Part shown: positions 44,769 through 53,513 of the stretch, in pieces
How the letters are laid out: each line of letters opens with the position of its first letter
Numbering within the stretch: the stretch's first letter is position 1
NCBI RefSeq assembly: GCF_044373315.1
Contig: NZ_JBILQK010000015.1
Coordinates: 1-60,647, forward strand
Source: JACDQM01 sp044373315
Lineage (GTDB): Bacteria > Pseudomonadota > Gammaproteobacteria > Burkholderiales > Burkholderiaceae_C
Direction of reading: 5' to 3'
DNA: 60,647 bases
The notes under the pieces: generated by a model
Seen by the model: the letters and a program-made list of their open reading frames with translations, nothing else
The model's database searches: none
Told to the model about the DNA's origin: nothing
Position numbers and translations under genes: made by a program

Positions 44769-46760
44769 TCACTCCAAACGCAAGAGTTCGGCGCCATCGC
44801 CGACCTGGTCGCCGATACCGTAAAGCAGCTCGGCCACCACGCCGTCGCGCGGCGCGTTGATGGTGTGCTCCATCTTCATCGCTTCCATCACCGCCAGCGG
44901 CTGGCCCTTCGTGACGGTGTCGCCCGGCTGAGCCAGGAAGGCCACCATCTTGCCCGGCATCGGCGCTGTCAGGCGCCCGCCTTCGCTGCCGCCCTCGCCG
45001 GCATGGGCGATCACATCCACCTCGGTCAGGAGCGCGCTTCCAACGGCTGCGAACACCGCCACCTGTTCGCCGACTTTGTAGGTCTTCACCGTCACGCGCT
45101 GCTGCGTGAGCCCCTCGCCCAGCAGCAGCTCATGCGACTCCAGGCTGCGCGAACTCAAAGCAAATGGAATTACCTCGCCGGCCACGCTCAGATGCATGCC
45201 GCCCTGGTGGTGGCGCGACAGCAGCACCTGGTGGTGCTCGCCGTTGAACTCCAGCTCGAAGCGGCGCGTCGAGGCGCCGAACATGCGCCAGCCGTCGGCG
45301 CGGCTCCAGGGGTCGCGGCTCTCGCGGGTGGCCTCCTCGGCCAGCGTGTGCGCCACCACGGCCGCGGCGCTCAGCGCCAGCGACAGGCCGGGCTGGCCGA
45401 AGAGCTGCGTCTTTTCGCGCTCGATCAGGCCGGTGTCCAGATCGGCGCCGGCGAAGGAGACCGTCGCCGCGCAGCGGCGCAGGAAGGCAACATTGGTCTG
45501 CAGACCGACGATATGCGTGTCGCGCAGCGCCGCATCCAGCCGCGCCAGCGCCTGCGCGCGGTCCTCGCCCCAGACAATCAGCTTGGCGACCATCGAGTCG
45601 TAATAGGGGCTGATCTCGTCGCCCTCGCCCACGCCGGAATCAATCCGCACGTCGCCGCGCTCGAAGCTCACATGCGCCGGCCAGCGCGCCACCTTCAGCG
45701 CGCCGGTGGCCGGCAGGAATCCTGCCTCGGGGTTCTCCGCGCAGATGCGCGCCTCGATCGCATGGCCGTGCATGCGCAGCTCGGATTGCTTGAGCGGCAG
45801 CGGCTCGCCGGCGGCCACGCGCAGCTGCCACTCCACCAGGTCCTGGCCGGTGATGGCCTCCGTCACCGGATGCTCGACCTGCAGCCGCGTGTTCATTTCC
45901 ATGAAGTAGAAGCGGCCGTCCTGCTCGGCGATGAACTCCACCGTGCCAGCGCCCACATAACCCACCGCCTTGGCGGCTGCCACAGCGGCATTGCCCATCT
46001 CAGCGCGGCGCTCGGCCGTCATGCCGGGCGCGGGCGCTTCTTCCAGCACCTTCTGGTGGCGGCGCTGCACCGAGCAATCGCGCTCGAACAGGTAGACGCA
46101 GTCGCCATGGCTGTCGCCAAATACCTGGATCTCGATATGGCGGGGCTTCTGCACATAGCGCTCGATCAGCACCGCGTCGTCGCCGAAGCTGTTGATCGCC
46201 TCGCGCTTGCACGAAGACAGCGCGGCGTCGAACTCATCCGCTGCAAACACCGCCCGCATGCCCTTGCCACCGCCGCCGGCGCTGGCCTTGATCAGCACCG
46301 GATAGCCGATGCGCTCGGCCTCCTTCTTGAGCAGCACCTGGTCCTGGTCGGCCCCGTGATAGCCGGGCACCAGCGGCACGCGGGCCGCCTCCATCAGGCG
46401 CTTGGACTCCGCCTTCAGGCCCATAGCTTTGATAGCCGACGGCGGTGGGCCTATGAACACCAGGCCAGCGTCAGCGCAGGCCTGAGCGAACTCTTCGTTC
46501 TCGCTCAGGAAGCCATAGCCCGGGTGCACCGCCTCGGCGCCGGTGGCCTTGGCGGCATCGAGGATGCGCTGCCACTGCAGGTACGAGTCACGCGGCGCCG
46601 GGCCGCCGATCAGCACTGCCTCATCGCAGGCCTGCACATGCTTGGCTTTCGCGTCCGCCTCGGAGTACACGGCCACTGTCTTGACACCCAGGCGGCGCGC
46701 GGTTGCGGCGACTCGGCAGGCGATTTCGCCGCGGTTGGCGATAAGGATTTTCTTGAACAT
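44769..46760 (-). CDS. liuD: Methylcrotonyl-CoA carboxylase, biotin-containing alpha subunit
   Basis: Biotin carboxylase plus biotin carrier subunit, 663 residues, acting with the carboxyltransferase at 54566-56173 on 3-methylcrotonyl-CoA. It opens MFKKILIANRGEIACRV; the ATP-grasp motifs KASAGGGGKGMRAV and EMNTRLQVEHPVTE are present. The C-terminus has the biotinylation site EAMKMEH with the target Lys near 629. AAGGAG lies before ATG 46760. Sequence alone could also fit other acyl-CoA carboxylases; the flanking HMG-CoA lyase, hydratase and beta subunit support methylcrotonyl-CoA. Confidence 0.92.
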   Translation of the reverse strand: MFKKILIANRGEIACRVAATARRLGVKTVAVYSEADAKAKHVQACDEAVLIGGPAPRDSYLQWQRILDAAKATGAEAVHPGYGFLSENEEFAQACADAGLVFIGPPPSAIKAMGLKAESKRLMEAARVPLVPGYHGADQDQVLLKKEAERIGYPVLIKASAGGGGKGMRAVFAADEFDAALSSCKREAINSFGDDAVLIERYVQKPRHIEIQVFGDSHGDCVYLFERDCSVQRRHQKVLEEAPAPGMTAERRAEMGNAAVAAAKAVGYVGAGTVEFIAEQDGRFYFMEMNTRLQVEHPVTEAITGQDLVEWQLRVAAGEPLPLKQSELRMHGHAIEARICAENPEAGFLPATGALKVARWPAHVSFERGDVRIDSGVGEGDEISPYYDSMVAKLIVWGEDRAQALARLDAALRDTHIVGLQTNVAFLRRCAATVSFAGADLDTGLIEREKTQLFGQPGLSLALSAAAVVAHTLAEEATRESRDPWSRADGWRMFGASTRRFELEFNGEHHQVLLSRHHQGGMHLSVAGEVIPFALSSRSLESHELLLGEGLTQQRVTVKTYKVGEQVAVFAAVGSALLTEVDVIAHAGEGGSEGGRLTAPMPGKMVAFLAQPGDTVTKGQPLAVMEAMKMEHTINAPRDGVVAELLYGIGDQVGDGAELLRLE

Positions 46761-46798
46761 GGCGAATAACTCCTTGCTTGACGGCAATACTAAACACG

Positions 46799-46879
46799 AC
46801 CACTGCGGCACGGAGACACAGAGCGAAGGCCACGCGGCTTGCTGGGCTGGGCGGCTCTGCGACTCCGTGCCTCTGTGGT
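46799..46879. repeat. Long imperfect inverted repeat between bioB and the carboxylase gene
   Basis: Arms at 46799-46823 and 46855-46879 match as reverse complements at about 21 of 25 positions, with a 31-base loop. The shared core is CTCCGTGCC flanked by CTCTG and GTGGT. This sequence resembles a short repeat remembered from many unrelated bacterial genomes (CTCCGTG/CTCTGTGG type). Read as RNA it would form a strong hairpin after bioB and before the carboxylase start, so it may partly terminate or stabilise the operon mRNA. Confidence 0.65.
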
Positions 46880-46902
46880 TTGGTTGCTAAGGCTTACTGG
46901 TC

Positions 46903-48006
46903 TCAATGCGCCTGACAGGCGCGCTGGCCTTCTGCACTGCCGCTCATCAGCTTGATCTTGGCCTCGGCCTGCTTGCTCTCGGACAACTCCGCCTCCGTTG
47001 CGCAATGCATCCCCAGCCGCTCCAGCAGCGCGCGATCTTTCTCAGCCTGCGGATTCGATGTAGTGAGCAGCTTGTCGCCATAGAACATCGAATTCGCGCC
47101 CGCCAAGAAGCACAGCGACTGCAGCGACTCAGGCATCTGCTCGCGGCCGGCCGACAGGCGCACCATGGCGCGCGGCATCGTGATGCGGGCGACCGCGATG
47201 GTGCGCACGAATTCAAACGGATCCAGCGCCTCGGTACCGGCCAGCGGCGTGCCTTCCACCTGCACCAGGTTGTTGATCGGCACGCTCTCGGGATAGGGGT
47301 CCAGATTGGCCAGCTGCACGATCAGGCCAGCGCGCTGGCGGCGTGTCTCGCCCATGCCGACGATGCCGCCCGAGCAGACCTTCAGGCCGACCTGGCGCAC
47401 GCGGTCCAGCGTGTCCAGCCGGTCCTGATAGGTGCGGGTGGTGATGATCTGGCCGTAGAACTCGGGCGCGGTGTCGAGGTTGTGGTTGTAGTAGTCCAGC
47501 CCCGCCTGCTGCAGCGCTTCGGCCTGGCCGTCGGCCAGCATGCCGGCGGTCAGGCAGGTTTCCAGGCCCAGAGCCTTCACTTCCTTGACCATCTCGCCAA
47601 TCGCTTCGATGTGTCGCTCCTTGGGCGAGCGCCAGGCCGCCCCCATACAGAAGCGCGTCGCGCCGTTGGCCTTGGCGGCACGCGCGGCCTCCAGCACCTC
47701 TTGCAGCGGAATCAGCTTTTCGGCCTTCAGGCCGGTGTCGAAGTGCGCCGACTGCGGGCAGTAGGCACAGTCTTCCTCGCAGCCGCCGGTCTTGATGGAC
47801 AGCAGCGTGGACAGCTGCACCGCATTGGCATCGAAGTGCTCACGATGCACCTGCTGTGCGCGGAACAGCAGATCGTTGAAGGGCAGCTCGAACAGCGCCG
47901 CCACTTCGTTCACGGTCCAGGGCTTGGCGTTGCGGCGCTGCTCATCGGTGGTCGGCGTCAGCGACTGGATCTGGTTGACGTTCTGCTTCATCGTCGTGGT
48001 GCTCAT
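46903..48006 (-). CDS. bioB: Biotin synthase
   Basis: Radical SAM enzyme that inserts sulfur into dethiobiotin, the last step of biotin synthesis; 367 residues. The cluster cysteines are Cys76, Cys80 and Cys83 in GGCEEDCAYCPQSAH. YNHNLDTAPEFYGQII and NNLVQVEGTPLAGTE are standard bioB stretches. The C-terminus is slightly long. ATG 48006 is chosen; a GTG at 48057 and ATG 47991 are alternatives. It follows bioD by 59 bases and precedes the carboxylase that uses biotin. Confidence 0.97.
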   Translation of the reverse strand: MSTTTMKQNVNQIQSLTPTTDEQRRNAKPWTVNEVAALFELPFNDLLFRAQQVHREHFDANAVQLSTLLSIKTGGCEEDCAYCPQSAHFDTGLKAEKLIPLQEVLEAARAAKANGATRFCMGAAWRSPKERHIEAIGEMVKEVKALGLETCLTAGMLADGQAEALQQAGLDYYNHNLDTAPEFYGQIITTRTYQDRLDTLDRVRQVGLKVCSGGIVGMGETRRQRAGLIVQLANLDPYPESVPINNLVQVEGTPLAGTEALDPFEFVRTIAVARITMPRAMVRLSAGREQMPESLQSLCFLAGANSMFYGDKLLTTSNPQAEKDRALLERLGMHCATEAELSESKQAEAKIKLMSGSAEGQRACQAH

Positions 48007-48065
48007 GGGGTGATTGCGGTTCGCTTGTCTCGTTGAATCTTGTTGTGTGTCAGGCACGCCGGCCC

Positions 48066-48782
48066 TCAGCAGGTCTGGGCCTGGAGGACGGCCTGCAGCA
48101 GTTCCGCTGGCGCGAGCGAAAAGTGCTGCGCCGCGGCCGCCGCACTGGCTGCGGGCAGGCGGGGAATGAAGCCCCAGCAGGGCACGCCGAGCCCCGCATC
48201 CAGGGCGCTGAGATTGTCAGCCACATGGGGCTGGTCCGGGTCCACCGTGTTGGCCACCCAGCCGACCAGGCGCAGGCCGCGCGCACGGACGGCCTCTGCG
48301 GTGAGCAAGGCATGGCTGATGCAGCCCAGCCGCAGGCCGACGACCAGCAGCACCGGCAGGCCCAGGTCGCAGGCCAGATCGGCGGTGTCCCAGCCCTCCC
48401 GCAGCGGCACGCGGAAGCCGCCCACACCTTCGACCAAAGCAAGCTCGCCCAGCGCAGCGCTGGCCGCAATGGCCACGAGCAGCGGCTCCCGCTCAATGCT
48501 GCGCCCTTCAAGCCGAGCCGCGATATGCGGCGCGCAGGCCTCGCGGTACTGGAACGGCCCCACCTGCTCTGCCGTCAGGCCCAGGGTCTGCACCGCATGC
48601 AGCTGGGCCACATCCTCGTTGACCCAGCGAGCGCTGGCCGCGTCGTAGCTCTGCCCGGCCGCCAGCGGCTTGATGGGCACCACGCGGGCGCCCGCCAGCT
48701 GCAGCGCATGGGTCAGGGCCGCGGTGACGAATGTCTTGCCGATCTCGGTATCGGTGCCAGTGATGAAGAGTCCGGGGCTCAC
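48066..48782 (-). CDS. bioD: Dethiobiotin synthetase
   Basis: ATP-dependent carboxylation and ring closure of 7,8-diaminopelargonate to dethiobiotin; 238 residues. The P-loop GTDTEIGKT is at residues 9-17, with Lys in PIKPLAAGQ. LALVEGVGGFRVPL is the standard EGxGG motif. The start overlaps the stop of bioF by 4 bases, indicating coupling. Confidence 0.95.
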   Translation of the reverse strand: MSPGLFITGTDTEIGKTFVTAALTHALQLAGARVVPIKPLAAGQSYDAASARWVNEDVAQLHAVQTLGLTAEQVGPFQYREACAPHIAARLEGRSIEREPLLVAIAASAALGELALVEGVGGFRVPLREGWDTADLACDLGLPVLLVVGLRLGCISHALLTAEAVRARGLRLVGWVANTVDPDQPHVADNLSALDAGLGVPCWGFIPRLPAASAAAAAQHFSLAPAELLQAVLQAQTC

Positions 48783-50065
48783 GGGCTGTGCTCCTGCAAG
48801 TTCGCTTGCTGCTGCTTTTGCAACTGTTCCGTGGTGGCCAGCGTCCGCGCGGCGCGCTCCAGCGCCGACAGCAGGTGCTGCACCTCGGCCGCGCTGTGCG
48901 TGGCGCTGAGGGTAATGCGCAGCCGCGCCTGTCCGGCGGGCACGGTGGGCGGGCGGATGCCCGGCACCCGCAGCCCTTCGCGCTCCAGGGCCGCGGCCAG
49001 GCTCATCGCCGCGCTGTTGCTGCCGACGATCAGCGGCTGAATCGGTGTCTCCGAATCGGGCAGACGCCAGTCCAGCTGCGGGTGGCGGGCGATCAGCGCC
49101 TGCAGGCCGGCACGCAGCTGCGTGCGCAAGGCCTGCAGCTGCTGGCGACGCTGGCGGCCGGTCTCGCCCCCGATCAGATCCAGACTGCTCAGCAAGGCGT
49201 GCTCGACCGCGGGCGGCGAGGCGGTCGAGAAGATGTAGTTGCGCCCGGCCTGCAGCAAGTAGTCAGTGATGATGTGATGGGCCACCACGAAGGCACCGGA
49301 CAGCGCCGCGGCCTTTCCCAAGGTGCCGACCAGCACCAGCCGCTCGCTGCGCAGATCGAAGTGCTCCAGCGCGCCACGGCCGCGCTCGCCGAGCACGCCG
49401 AAGCCATGCGCATCGTCGACGACCAGCAAGGCATCGAACTCGTCGGCCAGCGCCAGCAGCTGGGGCAGCGGCGCGATGTCGCCGTCCATGCTGAACACCG
49501 CGTCGGTGACGATCAGCTTCAGCTTGGCGCGGCTGGCCTGCAGCTGGTGGCGCAGATCCGCCAGGTCGAGATGCGCATAGCGGCTCACCTCGGCGCGGGC
49601 CAGGCGCGCACCGTCGATCAGCGAGGCGTGGTTGAGCTGCTCGGAGAAGATCTGCGTGTGCTCGTCGCCCAGCGCGGTGAGCACGGCCAGGTTGGCCATA
49701 TAGCCGGTGTTGAAGCCCAGAGCGCGCGCTTGCGGGATGTGCGGCGCGAACCAGTCGGCCAACAGCGACTCGACCCGCGCATGTGCCACCGTATGGCCGC
49801 TGACCAGGGGCGAGGCGCCCGAACCGCCGCCCCACAGACGCGCGCCTTCGGCAATCGCGCTGGCGATGCGCGGATGCGCGGCCAGGCCCAGGTAGTCATT
49901 GCTGCAGAACATCAGCAGCTCACGCGCGATGCCGTCGGCGCCACGCACGCGCTGGCGCGGCGCCGTCGGGCTCTCGGCGGCACGCACGAATCGGCGCTGA
50001 TCGGCCGCCGCGATCGTGTCCAGCTTGGCTTGCAGGTGATCAAGCAGGGATGAGGAGGAAGGCAT
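48779..50065 (-). CDS. bioF: 8-amino-7-oxononanoate synthase
   Basis: PLP enzyme joining pimeloyl-thioester and alanine, the first ring-forming precursor step of biotin synthesis; 428 residues including a Gln-rich C-terminal tail (EQLQKQQQANLQEHSP). FCSNDYLGLAAHPR, GSGASPLVSGHTVAH, DDAHGFGVLGERGRG and the PLP lysine in VGTLGKAAALSGAF are visible. ATG 50065 lies inside the end of bioA (26-base overlap). A longer frame to 50122 has no support. Confidence 0.95.
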   Translation of the reverse strand: MPSSSSLLDHLQAKLDTIAAADQRRFVRAAESPTAPRQRVRGADGIARELLMFCSNDYLGLAAHPRIASAIAEGARLWGGGSGASPLVSGHTVAHARVESLLADWFAPHIPQARALGFNTGYMANLAVLTALGDEHTQIFSEQLNHASLIDGARLARAEVSRYAHLDLADLRHQLQASRAKLKLIVTDAVFSMDGDIAPLPQLLALADEFDALLVVDDAHGFGVLGERGRGALEHFDLRSERLVLVGTLGKAAALSGAFVVAHHIITDYLLQAGRNYIFSTASPPAVEHALLSSLDLIGGETGRQRRQQLQALRTQLRAGLQALIARHPQLDWRLPDSETPIQPLIVGSNSAAMSLAAALEREGLRVPGIRPPTVPAGQARLRITLSATHSAAEVQHLLSALERAARTLATTEQLQKQQQANLQEHSP

Positions 50066-51464
50066 CGTCAAGCGTCTTGCGCACCGCATCGGCCAGCCAG
50101 TCGGCTGTCGCGGCGTCGTCAATCAGGTAAGGCGGCATCAGGTAGACCGTGCGGCCGATCGGGCGGATCAGCAGCTCATGTGCACGGGCGGCGAGATGGA
50201 AGCGCTCGGCAAAACCGGCCTGCGCCTCTGGCACCTCGAAGGCCAGGATCATGCCCTGCTGACGCCAGCCCGCCACGCGCGGGTCTTGGGCCAGCGGCGC
50301 GAAGGCACGTGCCAGGCGCTGCGCCTGTTCGCCATTGATCTGCAACTGGCCGGCGTCGAAGCGATCAAGCACCGCATTGGCCGCCGCGCAGGCGAGCGCA
50401 TTGCCGGTGTAGGAATGCGAGTGCAAAAAGCCGCGCGAGACATCCTCGCTCCAGAAGGCCTGATAGACCGCGTCGGTCGTCAGCACCAGCGACAAAGGCA
50501 GCGTGCCGGCGGTGATGCCTTTGGACAGCAAGATGAAATCGGGCCAATCCTGCTTGGCCTTGAGCTCGGTGAAGCGGTCGCCCGCCGGGCCGCTCCCAAG
50601 GGCGGCCGCGCCCCCTTCGGGGGCGGACAACGTATCCGTCGGCCGGGGGCTGACATGGTCCCATGCGAAGAACCGGCCAGTGCGCCCGCAGCCCACCGCG
50701 ATCTCGTCAGCGATCAGGTGCACGTCGAACTCGCTGCATAGCGCGCGCAGGCCGCGCAGATAAGCAGGCGAGTGCATCACCATGCCGGCGGCGCCCTGCA
50801 CCAAGGGCTCGACGATCACGGCGGCCATGTGCGCGTGGCGCTCGGCCAGCAGGGTGCGCATGGCCTGCAGCGCCTGCGCCTCGTTGCCCAGGCGCGCATC
50901 GGGCGCCTCGACGATGTGGGCGCGCATCAGCAGCGGGTCGTAGGCATCGCGGAACACCGCCACATCGGTGACGGCCAGCGCGCCGATGGTTTCGCCGTGA
51001 TAGCTGTTCCGCAGGCAGGCGAACTCGCGCTTGTCGGCACGGCCGCGGTTGCGCCAGCTGTGGAAACTCTGCTTCAGCGCGATCTCCACTGCGCTGGCGC
51101 CGTCGCTGGCGAAGAAGCAGTGCCCCAGCACGTGGCCGGTCAGCGCCGACAGGCGTTCAGCCAGGCGCACCGCCGGCTCATGCGTGCAGCCGGCCAGCAT
51201 TACATGCGGCAGCGTGTCGAGCTGCTGCTTGATCGCCGCATTGATGCCGGCATCAGCATGGCCGAAGAGGTTCACCCACCAGGAGCTGTTGGCGTCGAAA
51301 TAGCGCCGGCCTTCGTCGTCGTACAGCCACGGCCCCTGGCCGCGCATGATCGGCAGCGGCGGCACGCGCTCAGCACGCGCCATCTGCGTGCAGGGATGCC
51401 ACACCGCATCCAGGCTGCGGCGCTGCAGCGTCTGCGGGCTGGGCGTGGCTTGCGTGGGGCTCAT
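50040..51464 (-). CDS. bioA: Adenosylmethionine-8-amino-7-oxononanoate aminotransferase
   Basis: PLP aminotransferase using S-adenosylmethionine to make 7,8-diaminopelargonate; 474 residues, longer than the usual 430-450. WHPCTQM, DANSSWWVNLFGHA, FFASDGASAVEIALKQ and the PLP lysine (Lys315) in ILLSKGITAG are conserved. The extra length includes about 25-30 residues (roughly 272-300) between FAWDH and WPDF that contain PEGGAAALGSGPAGDR and are encoded by a GC-rich palindromic insertion. All catalytic motifs remain in frame, so the protein is probably active. It lies 16 bases after the hydratase gene. Confidence 0.95.
   Translation of the reverse strand: MSPTQATPSPQTLQRRSLDAVWHPCTQMARAERVPPLPIMRGQGPWLYDDEGRRYFDANSSWWVNLFGHADAGINAAIKQQLDTLPHVMLAGCTHEPAVRLAERLSALTGHVLGHCFFASDGASAVEIALKQSFHSWRNRGRADKREFACLRNSYHGETIGALAVTDVAVFRDAYDPLLMRAHIVEAPDARLGNEAQALQAMRTLLAERHAHMAAVIVEPLVQGAAGMVMHSPAYLRGLRALCSEFDVHLIADEIAVGCGRTGRFFAWDHVSPRPTDTLSAPEGGAAALGSGPAGDRFTELKAKQDWPDFILLSKGITAGTLPLSLVLTTDAVYQAFWSEDVSRGFLHSHSYTGNALACAAANAVLDRFDAGQLQINGEQAQRLARAFAPLAQDPRVAGWRQQGMILAFEVPEAQAGFAERFHLAARAHELLIRPIGRTVYLMPPYLIDDAATADWLADAVRKTLDDAFLLIPA
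50574..50654. repeat. GC-rich palindromic insertion inside bioA
   Basis: An in-frame stretch of roughly 80 bases not expected in bioA. It carries a perfect 7-bp stem CGCCCCC/GGGGGCG with a TTC loop at 50609-50625 and a neighbouring CCAAGGGCGGCCGCG. It encodes the low-complexity PEGGAAALGSGPAGDR. Short palindromes with a CCCCCTTCGGGGG core are remembered as common in Burkholderiales intergenic DNA. The outer limits are approximate. Confidence 0.6.
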
Positions 51465-51480
51465 CGATCTGTCAGACAGT

Positions 51481-52263
51481 TCAGGCCAGCCAGCTCGGCT
51501 TGGACTTGTTCAAAAAGCTCTGCACACCCTCGCGCCCTTCGGCGCTGGCGCGGATGTCGGCGATGCGGCGCGCGGTGTCATCGCGCAGCGCTGGCGTGAT
51601 CGGCGCATGCGCCAGGTCCTGCACCAGCTTCTTGCAGGCCTTCACCGCGGCCGGGCCGTTAGCGCAGAGGGCGCCGGTCAGCGCAGCCACCTTCTCGTCC
51701 AGGGTCTCGGCCGTCGCCAGCTCTTGCACCAGGCCCAGGCTATGCGCCTCGGTAGCGCTGAAGCGCTCGGCGGTGACGAAGTAGCGGCGCGAGGCCTGCT
51801 CGCCCAGGGCGCGCACCACATAGGGCCCGATGGTGGCCGGCAGCAGGCCGAGCTTGGCTTCCGACAGGCAGAAGCCCGCCGTGTCCACCGCAACGACGAT
51901 GTCGGCGCAGGACACCAGGCCCACGCCGCCGGCATAGACATCGCCCTGTACGCGCGCGATCACTGGCAGCGGGCAGCTGTAGATCGTCCACAGCATCTCG
52001 GCCAGCTTGGCGGCATCGGCATGGTTTTCATCCCAGCTGTAGCCGGCCATGGCCTTCATCCAGTTGAGATCGGCACCGGCGCAGAAGGCCTTGCCTTCGG
52101 CGGCCAGCACGATGGCACGCAGGCTGGCGTCCTGCCCCAAGTCAGCAAAGGCCGCCGTCAGCTCGGCGATCAAGGCTTCGTTGAAGGCGTTGCGCACATC
52201 AGGACGGTTGAGGGTGACGCGGGCCACATCGCCGCTGCGTTCAATCTTGAGAGCACTGCTCAT
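51481..52263 (-). CDS. liuC: Enoyl-CoA hydratase family protein, probable methylglutaconyl-CoA hydratase
   Basis: Crotonase-fold enzyme of 260 residues, probably hydrating 3-methylglutaconyl-CoA to HMG-CoA between the carboxylase and lyase steps. KAFCAGADLNWMKAM is the oxyanion-hole region; ADLNWM is typical of the leucine-pathway member. YAGGVGLVSCADIVVA and FCLSEAKLGLLPATIGPYVV are further crotonase signatures. Its ATG overlaps the stop of the upstream exported hydrolase by 4 bases. The substrate is inferred from neighbours. Confidence 0.88.
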   Translation of the reverse strand: MSSALKIERSGDVARVTLNRPDVRNAFNEALIAELTAAFADLGQDASLRAIVLAAEGKAFCAGADLNWMKAMAGYSWDENHADAAKLAEMLWTIYSCPLPVIARVQGDVYAGGVGLVSCADIVVAVDTAGFCLSEAKLGLLPATIGPYVVRALGEQASRRYFVTAERFSATEAHSLGLVQELATAETLDEKVAALTGALCANGPAAVKACKKLVQDLAHAPITPALRDDTARRIADIRASAEGREGVQSFLNKSKPSWLA

Positions 52264-53513
52264 GGTTTGAAACTCCAGACCACGGTGTCATTCACCGCAT
52301 ACAACTGACAAGGCGCCGCGCTGTAGCGCTGGCAGAAGGCCAAGGCCCGCGCCGGCGCCGCATCGCCATAGGCATAGCCCACGCGGCCCTCGGCATTGAA
52401 AGCAAAGGCGCGCGGCGCCGGGGCCGCCAGGAACTTCCGGTAGGCCTCGCGGGCGGAAGCACTGGGGGCCGGAACGGCCTGCTCATCCCGCACATCCAGC
52501 GCCGGATTGGGCTCTGGCAGCGCGACACGACCTGACGTGCCAAAGCCCAGCCGCGTCAGGAACTCGTCGACCAGGGGTTGCCACAGGTCATTGCCGGCAC
52601 CAAAGAGCTGATGGCCGTCCTCGCCGAAGGCAGGCAGCAAACGTGCCTCCAGCGCCGCACCGCTTTCAGCAAAGGCGGCGACCCAGCGCTGGCTCACCCT
52701 GGGTCCGAAGTACTTGTCGTTCTCGGTGTAGATCCACAGCGAGGGCAGCTGCGGCGCCTGCTTGACCGTGAGTTCACCGTACTCGCGATAGAGCCGGCGC
52801 AGCTGCTCGCCGCCGCAAGGGTCGCCCGGTCGCTTCTCGGGATCGCCGCCATGGCCGCCGGCAAAGTTGATGGCCGCTACCTGCCCGGGCAGGCCTATCG
52901 CGGTGGCGGCCACGGTGGAGATGCCCCCAACCGACTGCCCCAGCAGCACCACGCGCGCCGGGTCGATATCGGGCTGCGCCTGCAGATGCCGCGCCACCGC
53001 CAGGATCTGCGCAGCTGCAGCGGCCACGGCGGGCTCGAAGCGCGGGCTCTGGCAGGAGACGCTGCTTTCCGGATCGCCAGCCTCGGCCAGTTCGCCGTAG
53101 CCCAGACGCAAAGGCACGGCCACGGCAAAACCCTTGCGCACGAAGAATCGCGCGGCAGTCTCGTAGCGCTGGCGCGGGTAGCTGGCGCGCTTCTCGGAAG
53201 AGCGCCCGTGGCTGATGACGACCAGCGGAAACGGGCCCGGCCCCACCGGCTTGAACGTGGTGACCAGCAGCTCGCCCATGCTGGGCTTGCCGAAGGCATC
53301 CTTCACCTCGGCCGGCACGCGCACGATGGCCTCGCGCACATCGATGTGCAGGCGCTCGGCGGCAGGCGCCTGCGCCCACGAAGCCAGTGTCACCAGCAGG
53401 CCGGCAAGCCCGCCTGCCAGCGCAGCCCAAGCCCGGCCGGAGCGCCGCCGGCCTGCGCCCGCCTGGGTGCTGGTCGGCAGACCCTGGCCTTGCGTCTCGT
53501 GCGGCGCCGTCAT
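52260..53513 (-). CDS. Exported alpha/beta hydrolase (dienelactone hydrolase-like)
   Basis: A 417-residue exported hydrolase. A positively charged lead (AGAGRRRSGRAWAALAGGLA) with a hydrophobic core ends near SWAQAPA. The domain shows LVVISHGRSSEKRASYPR, the nucleophile elbow LLGQSVGGIST and a His in GEDGHQLFG. A C-terminal part of about 90 residues (EAYRKFLAAPAPRAFAFN, QRYSAAPCQLYAVNDTVVW) resembles small repeats found in related secreted proteins. ATG 53513 is within a 4-base overlap with the upstream gene. It is exported, so it is unlikely to be the BioH esterase despite adjoining biotin genes; its role in the operon is unclear. Confidence 0.75.
   Translation of the reverse strand: MTAPHETQGQGLPTSTQAGAGRRRSGRAWAALAGGLAGLLVTLASWAQAPAAERLHIDVREAIVRVPAEVKDAFGKPSMGELLVTTFKPVGPGPFPLVVISHGRSSEKRASYPRQRYETAARFFVRKGFAVAVPLRLGYGELAEAGDPESSVSCQSPRFEPAVAAAAAQILAVARHLQAQPDIDPARVVLLGQSVGGISTVAATAIGLPGQVAAINFAGGHGGDPEKRPGDPCGGEQLRRLYREYGELTVKQAPQLPSLWIYTENDKYFGPRVSQRWVAAFAESGAALEARLLPAFGEDGHQLFGAGNDLWQPLVDEFLTRLGFGTSGRVALPEPNPALDVRDEQAVPAPSASAREAYRKFLAAPAPRAFAFNAEGRVGYAYGDAAPARALAFCQRYSAAPCQLYAVNDTVVWSFKP

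Noticed and set aside
44568..46769. 733-codon plus-strand open frame opposite the carboxylase gene
   Set aside because: Antisense composition only; the other strand has clear biotin carboxylase motifs.
52260..53513. BioH-type pimeloyl esterase completing the biotin set
   Set aside because: The protein has an export signal and dienelactone-hydrolase-like sequence, so a cytoplasmic acyl-carrier-protein esterase role is unlikely.
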